A stretch of 64,000 bases of DNA, taken from Parelaphostrongylus tenuis. Taxonomy: Eukaryota > Nematoda > Chromadorea > Rhabditida > Metastrongylidae. Both the position numbers and the translations under genes were made by a program. Below the pieces are notes generated by a model, which had not been told where the DNA came from, did not search any database, and saw only the letters and a program-made list of their open reading frames with translations. This document shows, one piece after another, positions 44,936 through 57,076 of this stretch. The stretch lies in NCBI GenBank assembly GCA_019055375.1, contig JAHQIW010002212.1, positions 1-64,000 on the forward strand, read 5' to 3'. Positions within the stretch are counted from its first letter, which is position 1. Every line of letters begins with the position of its first letter.

Positions 44936-45920
44936 ACATCTAATAACGCTTAATAGTGAGCTTAGTGACACGAAACATGAGGTAAAGTAATGGCTTACGA
45001 AATTTAGAACCGTGCTTTCTGAACCATTTTTACTTGAGACTATGACGTGTAACTTTCTTTTTTAGAAAAAAAATGAAGTGTGCAATTGTCAAGCACAAGC
45101 GTTTGACTTGGCCTCAATCTGCACTACTCCTAAATTAGCATTGTGATACAACTCGGTGCTGAATAATTCATTCGGCCTGAAAATAAACAGCACTCGTTTG
45201 ATACCTGAGTCAGAAAAATGTTTTTTCTTTGAAGTAGTGTTGTTTGTTTTCAACCAAAATCCGCGAGTTCATTACCAGTTCATTAGCGAGTAAATAAAGG
45301 ATAATTATATCGATCCCACTTCAATTTTTGCATTTCTTAGAAAGATGGTGAGCTTAAAAAACGCACTTGTCACATGGACGACATCAAGACAGGAGCTTAG
45401 ATAAAAGCTCTTCTCGTTGCGCTTCTCACATTGCCTGATCCTATAAGTTTGACGTCACTTTATTTCTCTAGTCACTTCGTCTCATTAAATGGATGTGAAG
45501 AGCAGTACCGTAGAAACATCTGCTGTGTACACTAAACTCGAATCGTCGTGGTTCTGGTAGAGACGAAATCGCTATAATACTAAACATAAAAATAAAGATC
45601 TATAAAACCTTCTGTTAGTTCATTAGTGGATGAAGAATATAATTACTAATCGTGCTTTTTCAATTAAAATTTGTACAAGGTTGGTACCTCACTTTCGTCA
45701 AAATTCTGATAACAAACGTTACGATGACCTCGCCTTTGGTCAAAGCCTAGACGTACAATCATACCATCTGATTACTAAGCAAAAATTTCGCATGCATCAA
45801 AAAGCAAAACGAAACAATTCTATAGTCTAGCCATTCCGAAAAACCCTACCTTATTTAGACCTAAATGGGAGAGGTCACCGGTCCTGTGTGACGCCTTCTG
45901 AATTATGAACCATACTCAGA
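44936..45920. other. No recognisable gene
   Basis: Only short frames (up to 66 codons at 45630) without recognisable domains. Confidence 0.4.
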
Positions 45921-45924
45921 CTAG

Positions 45925-46165
45925 AAGATGGATCTGAGATAAGGTGCCATACCACATGTTATGTTCAGGCATTCTCCCCTCCTATTCATTTTTAGACCTG
46001 TGGCTTATCCAAAAGGGTTCGAAAGTTTTCAAACTAATGTTTTTTATTCTTTCCGCAGAATTTTTAGTACCACATCAAAGTCCGCATCTTGTGTTTTTCT
46101 ACTCTGAGCGCCTCTAGAGGCTTACTTGTACTGACTGTTTTCTTTTCCACCCAGATGTTCTTTTT
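45925..46165 (+). repeat. Repeat family R-E, second copy
   Basis: Matches 29505-29775: AGGTGCCATACCACA, CATTCTCCCCTCCTATTCATT, AATTTTTAGTACCACATC, and GCTTACTTG before CAGATGTTCTT. Confidence 0.6.
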
Positions 46166-47110
46166 TTTTCTTCTGAACAATGATAATAATGTAGTAATAA
46201 TAATGAAAATATATTACACCGTTCGCGAAGACAATTGAAATCGCTGCGCAAATTGCAAAAGGGCGCGCGATTTCGTTGATTTATCAGGATTTTCAATGTC
46301 TATTTCAAAAAAAAAATGGGTTTCTTATCTTATTTTAACAAAACATGTCTTGTTTTACACGTTTGTATGCTGTTGGAGCTTGTAGCTTTTGAGTATGAAG
46401 AAAAATGCTCTTTCATTAGGTAACCATACTGTTTTCTGGCATTCATTTAATTGTCATAAGTTCTATAATTACGACACAAATCCTCAAGTTTACAAAAATT
46501 TACAATATATACAGTGTTAAAAAATTTGACATAGCGCTTGAAATTCAGGGAACATTGACTAGTTTGTCAAAGATAGGTGCATACTGCCTGTGCTATCAGT
46601 TCATCAATTGCTCTCAAAAATTGTTGGATTTTTGTGTACTTCAAAAGTTGAATCTACAAAATTATGGAACGGACTTTCATCTGTTGTTCTATGAATGTTC
46701 GTTTTTGTACGCTCATTTTTACTGAACTCTGAATCCTATTTGTCGTTTCAATCTTATCATTGGCTACGTTTACCGATCTTGCGCATTCTACATATTTTCC
46801 AATTGATTGCCTTCAGGGCGATTCCCTGTATTTTACTCCTAGCTTCAGTCTCTCAATGTAACTTCAACCTGACCATGTGCAGGTAGCTATGGCCGTCCAA
46901 CAGTTAACCACAGACCTGATCCGCCCAACTGCTTCCCATGGGTATCTTCCTCCACTTTCTTCTCTTGGATACATAGGCTTTTCTAATATCTACATATTAT
47001 TTATAGTTCACATTTACGAAGAGGAATCGAATACTTCTGCGCTATGGAAGAACTTTGGGCGAAGTGTTGCAGACGCTTTTAGAAAAATTATAGATAGTAT
47101 TCAATCTAAT
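46166..47110. other. No recognisable gene
   Basis: Short frames at 46695 and 46877 have no recognisable domain. An ATAATAAT-type tract lies at about 46180-46215. Confidence 0.4.
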
Positions 47111-47111
47111 T

Positions 47112-47345
47112 TTTAAGAATATTTATAGCCTTGCCTGTGGTTGGCACGCCACAGTCATGCACGCGTGTTTCTGGGGTCTCCCGTCCTCGTCAGTGACCCG
47201 CGCCCGACATGAAGCCCTGCATTGTAGCAAGGAGGGAGGCGTATGTGGTGATGGCACAGTCTACAATGACACCGGTCCATCACCACTTCTCAGTCGATGG
47301 ATCTTGGTTGGTAGAACAAAATTGATCCATGGCATCGGCTGTTTT
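47112..47345 (+). repeat. Repeat family R-C, dispersed copy
   Basis: Same order of blocks as 1080-1350 on the plus strand: CACGCGTGTTTCTGGGGTCT, AGTGACCCGCGCCCGACAT, GGAGGCGTATGTGGTGATGG, CCATCACCACTTCTCAGTCG, ATGGATC. It shows that R-C exists outside the giant inverted repeat. It is notably GC-richer than its surroundings. Confidence 0.6.
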
Positions 47346-48590
47346 TGGAACCTCGCAATAAACATTCAATTCAATTCTAAAAATGCTTATCAAATGTATA
47401 CAGATGGTTTATATTTCTCATTTCCATTGTTGTTACTCAGCATTCACTATCTTCGTTGATGCGACCTCTTAATTAGTCCACTGAGGAAACAGCATATCAA
47501 TTCAACTTTTCCAAGCTCCGAAGAAGCAAGAACATTTGGAAGTTTATCCAACATAATACTGTATTGAAGTGTTTCGACTACCTAAATTTTACTATACAGT
47601 TGCCAACAAGGTCGATGTGAAGTTCAAACAATGGGCAGATTTACCCCGAAAGCAAGACGTATTCTTCTTCTCGTTGGTACTGTGCACGTAAGGACGTTTT
47701 AGAAGCAGCCAAATTGTAAAATCACCACTTCTCAAGCCATAGAATACTATTAAAAGTTTAATGGAGAAGCACGATGCACTACATATTGGTTGTAAGGACC
47801 ACAATTTTAACGCAACATCTAAATTGTTGTCCAATGCTAATGAGTGAGCAAGGGTAATTTCTTCTTGACTGACATTGATCATTCAAGTTGTTAATTGCTG
47901 AAAATTTAAGCAAAATGTATACACCATTAAAGAGAAGTTAATTCAGGTGAAAAAATGCATTTTGTTCGAAGAAATACACTACAAAGTGGTGAATACGGAC
48001 TCTGCCAAGGTTTACGCCGGCAGCATATTGAGACCACTTTCACATAGGTCACTTCAAAAGTCAAACAATGTAGAAAAATTGCTTTTTCCCGAAACAGTAA
48101 CCTACCTTCTTCTCCTGATAAAATTTCTTAGAATCAAAAATTTATTGAATAACGGCCAACAAAACCCGATGTACTGTTCGAACGACGAATCATTTACTCC
48201 GAAAACGAGGCGATACTTCCTTTTCTTTAGTAGAGCATGTTGTGGAAGTTTTTCATAAAACACATTTTGTGCTAAAATCAGCATTTTTAAAGCTACCGAA
48301 TGACTACGAAAATATAGATGAGAAATAAAAATGTTCAATAACAAATGGAAAGAAGCTTCTTTCTGCAACGGCTACTTCATATTGAATCATAGGAAAATTC
48401 CTGACAAAGTGGTGGTTCTGTTCACTATAAAATCTTCATAGCAGCTTCTTTCGTGATCTTTTATTTTGCTGTAGAGATAAAGTGCCTCTAGTGTATAAAT
48501 TATGATCAAAAGTATCAAAAAATCTGTACGTAGTTTAGGCGACGCGCTAACAATTGCGGGCGCATGACATAACATTCTTCTATCTCTTAC
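47346..48590. other. No recognisable gene
   Basis: Open frames of 88-103 codons occur on both strands (47592-47882 minus, 47947-48258 plus, 48102-48368 minus). Overlapping frames on opposite strands with no domain or splice pattern argue against coding. Confidence 0.4.
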
Positions 48591-48594
48591 AACT

Positions 48595-48900
48595 CTGTGT
48601 CAAAACCTTTTCAAAAACCATTTTTAGCATCAAAATGATCGGTTGAGATATAGGCTATCTATTGGCTACCAAAACTTCACCAAATAGTGATCCACGGGCC
48701 CCATTCGAGCAAGCAAGTAAATAAAGTGAGAACATAATTTTTCTCTGCTGCAACTCAATGAGATGAGCTTTCTAAAAAACAAGCACATTGTTGAAATCTT
48801 GCAGATATGTTTTAGAATACTGAAACCTTAAAAAAAACGCTCCACACGGCGAAAAATGTTTTCAAACAGTCGTTTACCAGTTACAGTACACGCCGTCTTT
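48595..48900 (-). repeat. Repeat family R-B, reverse copy
   Basis: On the minus strand it shows GGCGTGTACTG, ATTTCAACAATGTGC, and GCTCATCTCATTGAG followed by TTGCAGCAGAGAAAAATTATG, the same order as 22135-22400. Moderate identity. Confidence 0.5.
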
Positions 48901-48929
48901 AACGAGTTATTAGCAGTAGTCTTATAACT

Positions 48930-49200
48930 TTTTAGCACTTTCTCACCCATCTTCAAAGTGTTTTTCTTTTCCTCACGGTGCTGATTCCAGTACTTCTAGC
49001 GTTCAATCATTTTTTGTCTTCTTCTTGAACATCGCAGGATCCTTGTTGAACTCGTCTCCTTGCAATCTTGAGGATAGTCAAGCTGTAACGTCTCATAGGA
49101 CCCTCTATGTTGAATGCCGGAGAGTGTGGGAGAGTGGGATTATGCTTCAGGCGCGCCCCGACGAGCATGAGACCAACTCAGCCACGGCGTCCACAGCAGC
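48930..49200 (-). repeat. SINE2 copy
   Basis: On the minus strand the head is GCCGTGGCTGAGTTGGTCTCATGCTCG, A-box-like of tRNA Leu/Ser type. A body follows with CTATCCTCAAGATTGCAAGG, and a CACCGTGAGGAAAAGAAAAAC end. Same layout as 30603, 54290 and 63447. Confidence 0.7.
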
Positions 49201-50419
49201 ATAAGAGTAGTAATAATAAATGATGAGGTCTCGTGCCACCCCTTTTGGGAAGAAAAGAGGTAACTGGTGGCCGAAAGCACACGATTTTGTGGATGCATTG
49301 TGAAGTGGATAATCAGTGGGATATAATGTCGTCCCAATCTTACATATTAATGCCACCTGCGTTTTCAGAGAGACGTATATCAAGTGGAAGTTTACTAGCG
49401 GGTTAAGAATCGTGTGGGTGATACTGCCTGGAGCCCAATAAGCAGAGCTGTTTGATCAATTCTACTGACTACGACGTGAACGTATGTAGTGCCAATAATT
49501 GAATATTTGACTAACTCGTATAAACCCGCTTGGGTGCCTCAACGATGATGATGCCGTTCAACACGACCTGTGCCCTGGTTTGATCTCACATCGGGGTTGA
49601 CAGAGAGGAAATTGAAAGTAGATCTGTCTGATACGCTCACTGCATACATCCGAGCTCGTATGTATAGCGAAATTCATGATAAATATGCACGTAAGCACCT
49701 TCAAAATGGCAAAGAGTGTCGGGCACACTCTGAAATGCAATTAATGCTAAACATTTCGTCGTCGTGCTATTATATGCTGGAAAAATTTGAAAGGTCACAA
49801 AGCCTCAAGCAGCAGTGGGTTCCGTGGACAAATCCAAGAGCTCTTATTGATATCGAATGTGAAGAAATTGGAGCGACGAAAGTGCACAAGCAGCACTGTA
49901 AGCGATATCGTAATAGGATCCGATACATGTACTTTTACTAAATTTCTCGTCTGCCCACGGCCTAATCCATCATCAGCTTTCATCCATTTGAATCTGCTTT
50001 CTTTCAACGCTGCTAATCTGCCTGTGTTACGCTTTAGAAGTGTAATCTTGTGGATTTAAAAAATGGAGGCTTTGAACTTTTAACAATAGCTAGGCGTGCA
50101 GATCACAACTGAGGAAATGTTATTTTAGCTCCCTGTGAATTGCGCGCAGATTTCATGGAGTTACTGGAAATTCAACACGCATTTCTGCTGCATAGCAGAG
50201 TGATGTAGGGACCGTTAACTCGGAAAGATGAGAGCAATTTATGATTCTGTTAACTAGCCGGCAATTCGTTGAGTAAACCTATATAGAGCTCATGACGCCT
50301 TTCTTCGTCTTGACAAATTTACCCTTATCCTTTTTTTATACTAATTGAACACTTGAGGTATACTTTCATTGTGGGCTATCTAATCAGAGAAAAATAGCTC
50401 GATCATCTTCACACTATGA
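49201..50419. other. No recognisable gene
   Basis: A 123-codon plus-strand frame (49570-49941) is the longest here. It begins M-P-W-F-D-L-T-S-G-L and has no domain I recognise. Its start lies in a CTGGTTTGATCTCACATC stretch that resembles a SINE1 B box, so it may be repeat-derived. Confidence 0.35.
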
Positions 50420-50765
50420 CTTTTGATGAAATGGATAGCTTTCCGATTTATGAGCAGTCCAATCTTTCCTCAATCGCTGTAGGCATACTGACAACAGCTC
50501 AGGGTCATTGCTACCTCTCGAAACGATGACGGTTCTTTCCTGTCCAACTGAAAAAAACAAACGACTCCTTTTGCTGGACGGGCAAAAACTTTTCATAAGT
50601 GTGTTAGCAATCATTAGAGGACATAAATCTCGAAAGACTGTTTTACGTGCTCATTTTTGAGAAGGCCTTTTATAGCACTGTAGCTATGAAGAAAACAACG
50701 TTTCATACCCGCCGCGCGCCTTTACCACTATCGTACTTATATTTCGCTACAAGCAAGAAATGTAA
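50420..50765 (+). repeat. Repeat family R-B, dispersed copy
   Basis: Contains GGGCAAAAACTTTTC, TAAATCTCGAAAGACTG, and GCACTGTAGCTATGAAGAAAAC, in the order seen in 8515-8790 and 22135-22400. Confidence 0.5.
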
Positions 50766-51183
50766 ATAAACACGCAGAGAAAATCTTTTAGCATCATAGC
50801 CATACGTTTTATCTGAAGTTCCTTTCTAAGCGGAAAAAAATCCTAAATTTAATATCAAAATTGTATTACGCATGTGAATCGCGCCACCGCGTCCAGTTGG
50901 TCGCTATTGATTCACGGCCACGCACATGCACTAGCCGAGAAGCAAATGCCACAGCGTAAGTGAAGGTCAGCCTTATTTTCACTGCCACACTGCAGTTAAA
51001 CGATGTATTCAGAAAATAGACACACCGTTGGATTCGTCGAAGCTTACGCTATCCAATGGTTACTTATAAATCAAGGGAAAGACCCTGTGAAAGGGCTTTC
51101 CAGAAAAAACATGTGCAGCAGAGTTCCCGATTTGAGTTACGAATGATTATTCACACTCATATGATGATAATTCATATTACTTG

Positions 51184-51365
51184 ACCGTCTCTAGCGGTGG
51201 TATGATGTTACAATATACCCAGTGACGTAGAGTAGTGTGCAAAAACTCTTCGCGTCAGCTGATATTTGAACCACATTTCATCCTAGCCGGGAGCACGTGC
51301 TGAACCGTTGCACTATAAACGCCCGTTTTGACACCACTCTCTACTTTACAACGCGTCTATTTCTC
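51184..51365 (-). repeat. tRNA-core element with MITE-type left end
   Basis: Starts with TTGACCGTCTCTAGCGGTGG and TATGATGTTACAATATACCC, the same end as the MITE at 28.6 kb. Then comes GTAGTGTGCAAAAACTC and a minus-strand tRNA-like core (CGTGCTCCCGGCTAGGATGA, TGTGGTTCAAATATCAGCTG). A mirrored right end is not obvious. Confidence 0.6.
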
Positions 51366-51472
51366 AGCAGCCAATCGTCAACGGTCTGGTCTGGTCTGGT
51401 CTAGGTAGTCGCTGTCGACATTGGACCCACTTATGCTGACAGATAATGATGATCAATCAGTACTCATTTTAT

Positions 51473-51540
51473 TTGATCGCCTTTAGCGGTGATATGATGT
51501 CACGATATACCTAGCGACGCTTTTGCACACCGCTCTTCTG
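51473..51540 (+). repeat. Solitary MITE-type end
   Basis: TTTGATCGCCTTTAGCGGTG, ATATGATGTCACGATATACC and CTTTTGCACACCGCTC repeat the left-end sequence of the neighbouring element 290 bp away, in the same orientation. A truncated copy or internal deletion product. Confidence 0.55.
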
Positions 51541-52045
51541 ATGATTTTCTATCCAGCGAAAGGGTTCCTCTCTTCATCTATCCCCGTCTGAGAGAAATGA
51601 ATTACGATGATAATCTCGACATTGGGGCAAAGGTTTTATATAGATTTGCATAATTGATTGTGCCGTCGTTATTTTAAATCAATAATTCATGGCCCACTGA
51701 GGATGGATGACCATGTCATCCTCTTTTACCAGTGTAAGCGTGAATGCGATATAGTCGAATAGATGCCAATAGGACCTCTTCTGATCGTATCATTTCTGAG
51801 TCGTTTCCACTTTCTTTGTATCCCGATGTAGAACCTCCTGGAAAATTCTTTCTCAGGCAGTATTCATAGTCAGATGGACTGCGTGAATTGTGGTAAGAAT
51901 GGTTGTCAATTTCATTCTCTCTCGAACAAACCCTCAATAACGATGAAATTACTATCTAAACATCTTTTTTTGTGGAACGGACAAAGTTCGCCACGTGTTT
52001 GAGTTTTTCGACAAACACTCTATTATCTCTTTCTCAATCCGTCAA

Positions 52046-52320
52046 GAGCGCATGTAGCGCACTGGTTAGAGGTGTTCTACGTCGCACACGAGGTCAATGG
52101 TTCGATCTCTCGCTCACTCACCAATCCATCCATCCCTTCGTTCCAGACTGTCTGGGAGGATATACAGCACTGACCCGGTTTAGCGGGAGGCCACCGCGAG
52201 TCATTATAAAGGCCAGATATGCATGCAATCACCTCCAACGATGTTGAGAATTGAAGACGAATGCATGGCGCATTTCTCAGGGATTGATCAACACCGAGAG
52301 CTTTATTCTTTGTCCTTTTT
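52046..52320 (+). repeat. SINE1, best-preserved copy
   Basis: The head 52046-52115 pairs GAGCG with CGCTC, has an A box in TGTAGCGCACTGGTTAGAGG and a B box GGTTCGATCTC. The body (CCAGACTGTCTGGGAGGATA, GGGAGGCCACCGCGAGTCAT, CCAGATATGCATGCAATCAC) and end (GAGCTTTATTCTTTGTCC) match 28335-28537 closely. Presumably transcribed by RNA polymerase III when active. Confidence 0.85.
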
Positions 52321-54285
52321 CGCCTAGTCCGTCAAATGGTGTGAATATGATTTAGAGAAAGCTAATTTCATTATGTACATATTGGCTTTGCATCTTTTAT
52401 ACAAGATTTCTCTTTTCAGCTTGCAGCTAAATCTTTTATTCACGCGAAGAAAGCCGTGTGTAAACCCACTTTAAAATGTTCTGGCTACTAGTGAGTTGCT
52501 AATTTATAACCCTTCAGCAATTTTATGTGGAAGAAGAGTGCTGTAGACATAGTGTAAAAAAATCTACCCAAACAGTTTACGTCTTTAGTTCTTGTCTATA
52601 CTGCGGATGTCCCGAACCTTAAATCGCTTTCACAGATCCATCGTAAATAGCCGTTGAAGTTCATAATACTAATTCATGGGATGAGTTGCTGTTGTAGATT
52701 ACTCCCTCTGAATGAAGATCGAACACATCTACTTTTTGCTCATCGGCTGCACAAATCCTTGAGTAACTGAAGACATCCATCTTCTCAGAGCGCGTCGGTA
52801 AAGATTGAGAATGGGTAAATGGGATGAAAGAAATGCTCTCTACCCAAAACAACTCTCTGAAAAAAATTGAGACAGAAGTTTCAATAGTACATGATTGTAC
52901 GAGATATCTGAGCCCCGAAAATAGAAGATTGAGATTTCGTAAATTCTCGCTAATTCCTTGAACGGAGTTCTTTCCTGTATATTTCAAAATTGTAGCTGTT
53001 GAACAATGGTAGTATTTCAGAGCATTATTACTGCACCATCGTGTGGTTGTACAGAACAAACTTGATTATTTTCAAGTGGCAGTTCTACATATCTTTAAAA
53101 GTACTAGAGACACCGCCCAAAACGCTAGTTCGCTTTTGAAATATCTTTTGCTCTTTCAATCATACGACCGCTGATTGATTCAGGCCCTTCGTTAACTCTA
53201 ATTGTATGTTGAAGTCACCTGGATGTGACAAATCGCTTTCCAATCATTTCAGCAACATCGCTAAACTATTTAGAACCGGTTGCGTAGTACACAGAACATT
53301 TTGATTTAGAGTATAGTTTTTATTCCGTAATGTGTAACGTTCTTTGATTGCTAATCGGAGGCATATTGAAGTAGGAGGAATAAATGAGGAAGAAATGTTT
53401 AGTGCATTTGATAACTTACAACACCTCTTTTCGAATCAGCCGTTAAATTGACTAGCAATCAACTATTATTTCATCCTAATGACCAAGACAAATCGTGGTT
53501 ACTGTGTGAGTTATGCTGTTATAAAATCTTTGAGATAGACTCAAAATAAGTTGTAAGACCATTTCTGATACTTACGCAACTGTCTTTGCGTTTTGGCTTA
53601 CAGTAACATAACGAATAATAGCGTACATATCACTCAGATGCAAAAAAAAATCGAAGCAAAGGCTCTTCGATATTTGTCTATGTCCCCGATTCTTCGAATC
53701 TCTCATTATCGAAACATTATCGTTTAATCACAAAATAGCAAGTTTGCAGCAGCATGAAACTGCTCGTTTTCAATTGAGCCAGACAGGACAAAAGTCCACG
53801 ATCTTGAATGGGTTAAGGACCGATTCAACGGTTATCATACGAAAGTTGTGAACCATTAAAATAAAAACGCCATTAATAACAACAATAGTAATTATAGTGT
53901 AATAGTAATAATAGAACCTTTGTTGACGACTAGTGTTTAGCAGCTTGTTATAGTACATACTCATGCATATTTTGCGAATGCATATCGGCCACCTAGTTAA
54001 AAAAGACGGAGATTGACGATTAGGTGATTAATGTGAAGCCAGTAAGAACCATATAACGTTTATAAATGAAGGACTAGCTGTATTGAATTCTTCCTTATTG
54101 GCAGTTATGAATTCTATTTAGCACCCATTTAAGGCATTCCATTACCTCAATTCACCACCATAACGGAAAGTATAAATTCGTTTATAAGTTCAATCATATA
54201 AAGCTACAAAAACTTCACATTGAACTTAATTCGTATGTATGTCGGGGAATATAAGATGCGAATTTTCAGTTAACTTTGTTCTACG
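52321..54285. other. No recognisable gene
   Basis: A 132-codon minus-strand frame (52661-53059) is the longest here. It has no recognisable domain and a composition like the surrounding DNA. A TAA-type tract lies at about 53870-53915. Confidence 0.4.
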
Positions 54286-54289
54286 TAGA

Positions 54290-54560
54290 CACTTTTTTGG
54301 CACTTTACTGATCCGTCTTCACAGTGTTTCTTTTTTTACACTGTGCGGATCCCACAATTTCTAGAATTCAATTATTTTTTTTTACTTCTTATTGAACGTC
54401 ATAGAATAATCGTCAAGCATGTATCCTTCAATCTCGAAAAGAGCCTGGTTATAGCGTTCCATAAAGCGTTCACTGTTGACTGTCGGAGAGTATCGGGTGG
54501 TGGGGATCAGCCCCGCTCCGCGCCGAGCATCACAACCACTCGGCCACAACGCTCCGTTTT
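54290..54560 (-). repeat. SINE2 copy, clearest head
   Basis: On the minus strand the head reads GTGGCCGAGTGGTTGTGATG, a typical tRNA Leu/Ser A box. A GGGGCTGATCCC stretch may be the decayed B box. The body includes AACGCTATAACCAGGCTC and ATTGAAGGATACATGC, and the end is a hairpin around ACAGTGTAAAAAAAGAAACACTGT. Confidence 0.75.
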
Positions 54561-56308
54561 GCATAGAAGATGACATTATTGTCGAATATAGCTTGATTAG
54601 TTATTAATCCTTGTGTTCGGTGTGCGGTTGTAAGTATTTCCATTTATTGTTAAGCTGTATGCGTCCAACATGTAGAGCGGACATAATTGATACAGAAAAC
54701 CGTAAACATTATCTTAAGGACAGCTCTCTAATAATAATAGATGGTCAACTGTATTTGCTATAGATGTGCAACTTTTTTAGTTCTCATATGACATGAAGAA
54801 CCTAGCAACCATAGCTGTCTGAAAAACTGCTATTATTCTAATTTTATTTTAAGCTACCAGACATTGCATAATGAGTGAATATCAGCACCCTTCGTGTTCT
54901 AATTTTCTCCTTGCATCCTTAATCCTCGAAGACACTTGAGTTTTTTGCTTGTACGTTCGGCTGCCGAGAAAGGATTTTTCTCATCATTTTGAGTGTCGTC
55001 AAATCCTCGAAAATCCGTTTTCCAGGCTCAAACATCAGTGGTAAGATTTTCCTAGATCGTATCACAGGCAAGCCTCAGCTTTGTGGATTTGAAGAATGAG
55101 GCCATTCTCGGACTTGTACCAATTTCCGGATTCCATAGGATTGAGGAGCTGCTTTGGCTATGGGCGGGATCACCTACAGCCTTCACCATCGCTACCGCTT
55201 CTCTACACGCGCACAAACTGTATATACCCCACATACAAGACACATTCTTAGAATCTGCACATTTGAGCATTTTTTTAACCTCTGGCTGGTGCAAGAGGTG
55301 AATCAAATTTTGTAAATGTGGTTATTCACAAAATAGTAGCTATCGATCGTACTGTAACAATTCCAGTGTTGTGATGGATTAGTATAGGTGAATAGCGTCG
55401 CTCAAGATCTAATAACTTTGCTTCGATAATCAGAGCCTGAGTGATATGAAATGCTAATTTAAAAAAGACGTTCTTTAACACTTTCTTTATTTATAAATAT
55501 ATAGGTGGACTTTAAGGGCAGTGCACTTTTTTTCTCTTTCTAATCCAATTCAAGCTATTTTTTATGTAAAAACGAAATTAGATTCCTTATATCTATCATT
55601 TCAACTTTGCTCTAATTCTTTTATCTTCAACCATTTCAGTATCTCGTTCATTTTCTTCCTGGTGTTTGTGCTAGTTTCACCTGCATACATATACCTCTAT
55701 GCTTTCTCAAAATTGAGCTTCAAAAAGGTTTTTTATACATGTTTCACGCAGCTATTGCTTATTTTCATTAAATAAAGCAAAAGCCGTTTGACTGACCTTT
55801 TATTTACAGCATATGCCTTCCCTTTTAAGAAAAGAGATAAACGTCCGATCTACATAGGATTCACTTGATAACGCTTATTATGAGAACATCAAACGCCTCT
55901 TCACAAAAAAAAAGATGGAGCCTGAGTTTCACATACGTTGTTTCATCATTTTGTGCTGAATCCCACTTCCGTTTTCTTTCTCCGATGATTCGTTCCAGTA
56001 ATAAACTGAAAAATAATTTTCTATGTACTGATAAGAAAAAGTTATACCATACCTGGGGACCCAGAGCGAGAAAATTCTAAGATCTGTGGTAATGCTGGGA
56101 GGAAATTAATCGAATGTAGGAAAGTGGTGCCATCTGCATAATGTGATGTTGGCTCACATAATGTAATATAAAAAAAACCACGACTCGGAAATCTTAAAGA
56201 AAGTTCTATCCATACGTATCTGAAGTATTGAAAAGGTCTTGATGAAAAACTGAGAGCTGCTCGACGAATATCTTGACAATTGTTGTTAGCCTTCATCATG
56301 AAGTAGTA
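54561..56308. other. Mostly unassigned
   Basis: Holds one low-confidence exon-like stretch (55068-55297). Other frames (55521, 55865, 56042) show no domain. Confidence 0.4.
55068..55297 (+). CDS. Possible exon, product unknown, strand uncertain
   Basis: A 230-base block clearly less AT-rich than its surroundings. On the plus strand it is open throughout, with ATCACAG at its start and AAGAG-GTGAAT at its end as splice-like signals. It would encode residues beginning A-S-L-S-F-V-D-L-K-N-E and including A-G-S-P-T-A-F-T-I-A-T. The minus strand is also open (84 codons, 55052-55306), including Q-S-S-S-S-I-L-W-N-P-E-I-G, so the true strand is undecided. No neighbouring exons were found. It could also be an unrecognised repeat. 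Confidence 0.25.
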
Positions 56309-57074
56309 GGTCTCTGACTAAGTTTCTGAACTTAATCCAGAAAACAGTTTTCCATAGAAATGAATTTTCCTTCTAGCTTTTTGTGAAAATTTTTCTTGCG
56401 CATCGATTGGTATATTTTTGAACACAATTATCACCATTGATGAAAAGTGGATCTTCTTCAAGAGCCAGCATCGACCAAATCAGTGATTTTCACCAGGTCA
56501 GCAAGGAACACCAACACCGAGACCAAACCGATTTGCGCTAAAAGCAATATTGATCATTTTCTGGGACCGAAGTGGGCCGATTTATTGGGACTTGTTGCAA
56601 GCCGGTCAGACCATCAACGCTGAGCGATATTGTCAGCAACTGGACCGTTGCAATCAAGCAGTTCCACGTCACCGCCGTCGCCGAGTCATTTTGCTTCAAG
56701 GCAATGCAAAGCCACACGTTGCCAAAAAAAACGAGGAAGAAGTCGATCGATCAGAATTGAGAGCACTTGGATCATTCGCCGTATTCGCCAGACGCCTATC
56801 TCCGTCCGATTCCCATTTCTTCAGACCATTGTATCACTGACTGGACAAGAAAAAGTTTCAAGACACCAATCGTTTGCGTCGAGAATTGACTGGTCGGTTT
56901 GCATCGAAGAATAATGAGCTTTATGAGCGCAGAATTGATTTGTGCCGAAGCGTTAGCAGAACTGCATCCAGGCAGACGGAGAATACTTCAATTGAAATTA
57001 TTTGATACTTTCGGTCAATTGGGAAAATAAATTTTTGAATCTCTGGATCAAGTTCGGAAACTTAGTCGGAGACC
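56309..57074 (+). mobile_element. Internally deleted mariner element with both inverted repeats
   Basis: A TA target duplication (56307-56308, 57075-57076) flanks matching 32-bp termini: GGTCTCTGACTAAGTTTCTG at the left, mirrored by CGGAAACTTAGTCGGAGACC at the right, with about three mismatches. The element is 766 bp against about 1.3 kb for a complete mariner. The helix-turn-helix half is missing; sequence begins near the first catalytic block (T-I-D-E-K-W). F-W-D-R-S-G-P-I-Y-W-D-L-L follows. The second catalytic Asp is replaced (L-L-Q-G-N-A-K-P-H-V-A), and the third block is split by a frameshift (H-S-P-Y-S-P-D, then L-S-P-S-D-S-H-F-F). It is dead but may have been mobilised in trans, since both ends are intact. 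Confidence 0.9.
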
Positions 57075-57076
57075 TA

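Noticed and set aside
47592..48368. Cluster of 88-103 codon frames on both strands
   Set aside because: Overlapping on opposite strands, AT-rich composition, no domain and no splice pattern.
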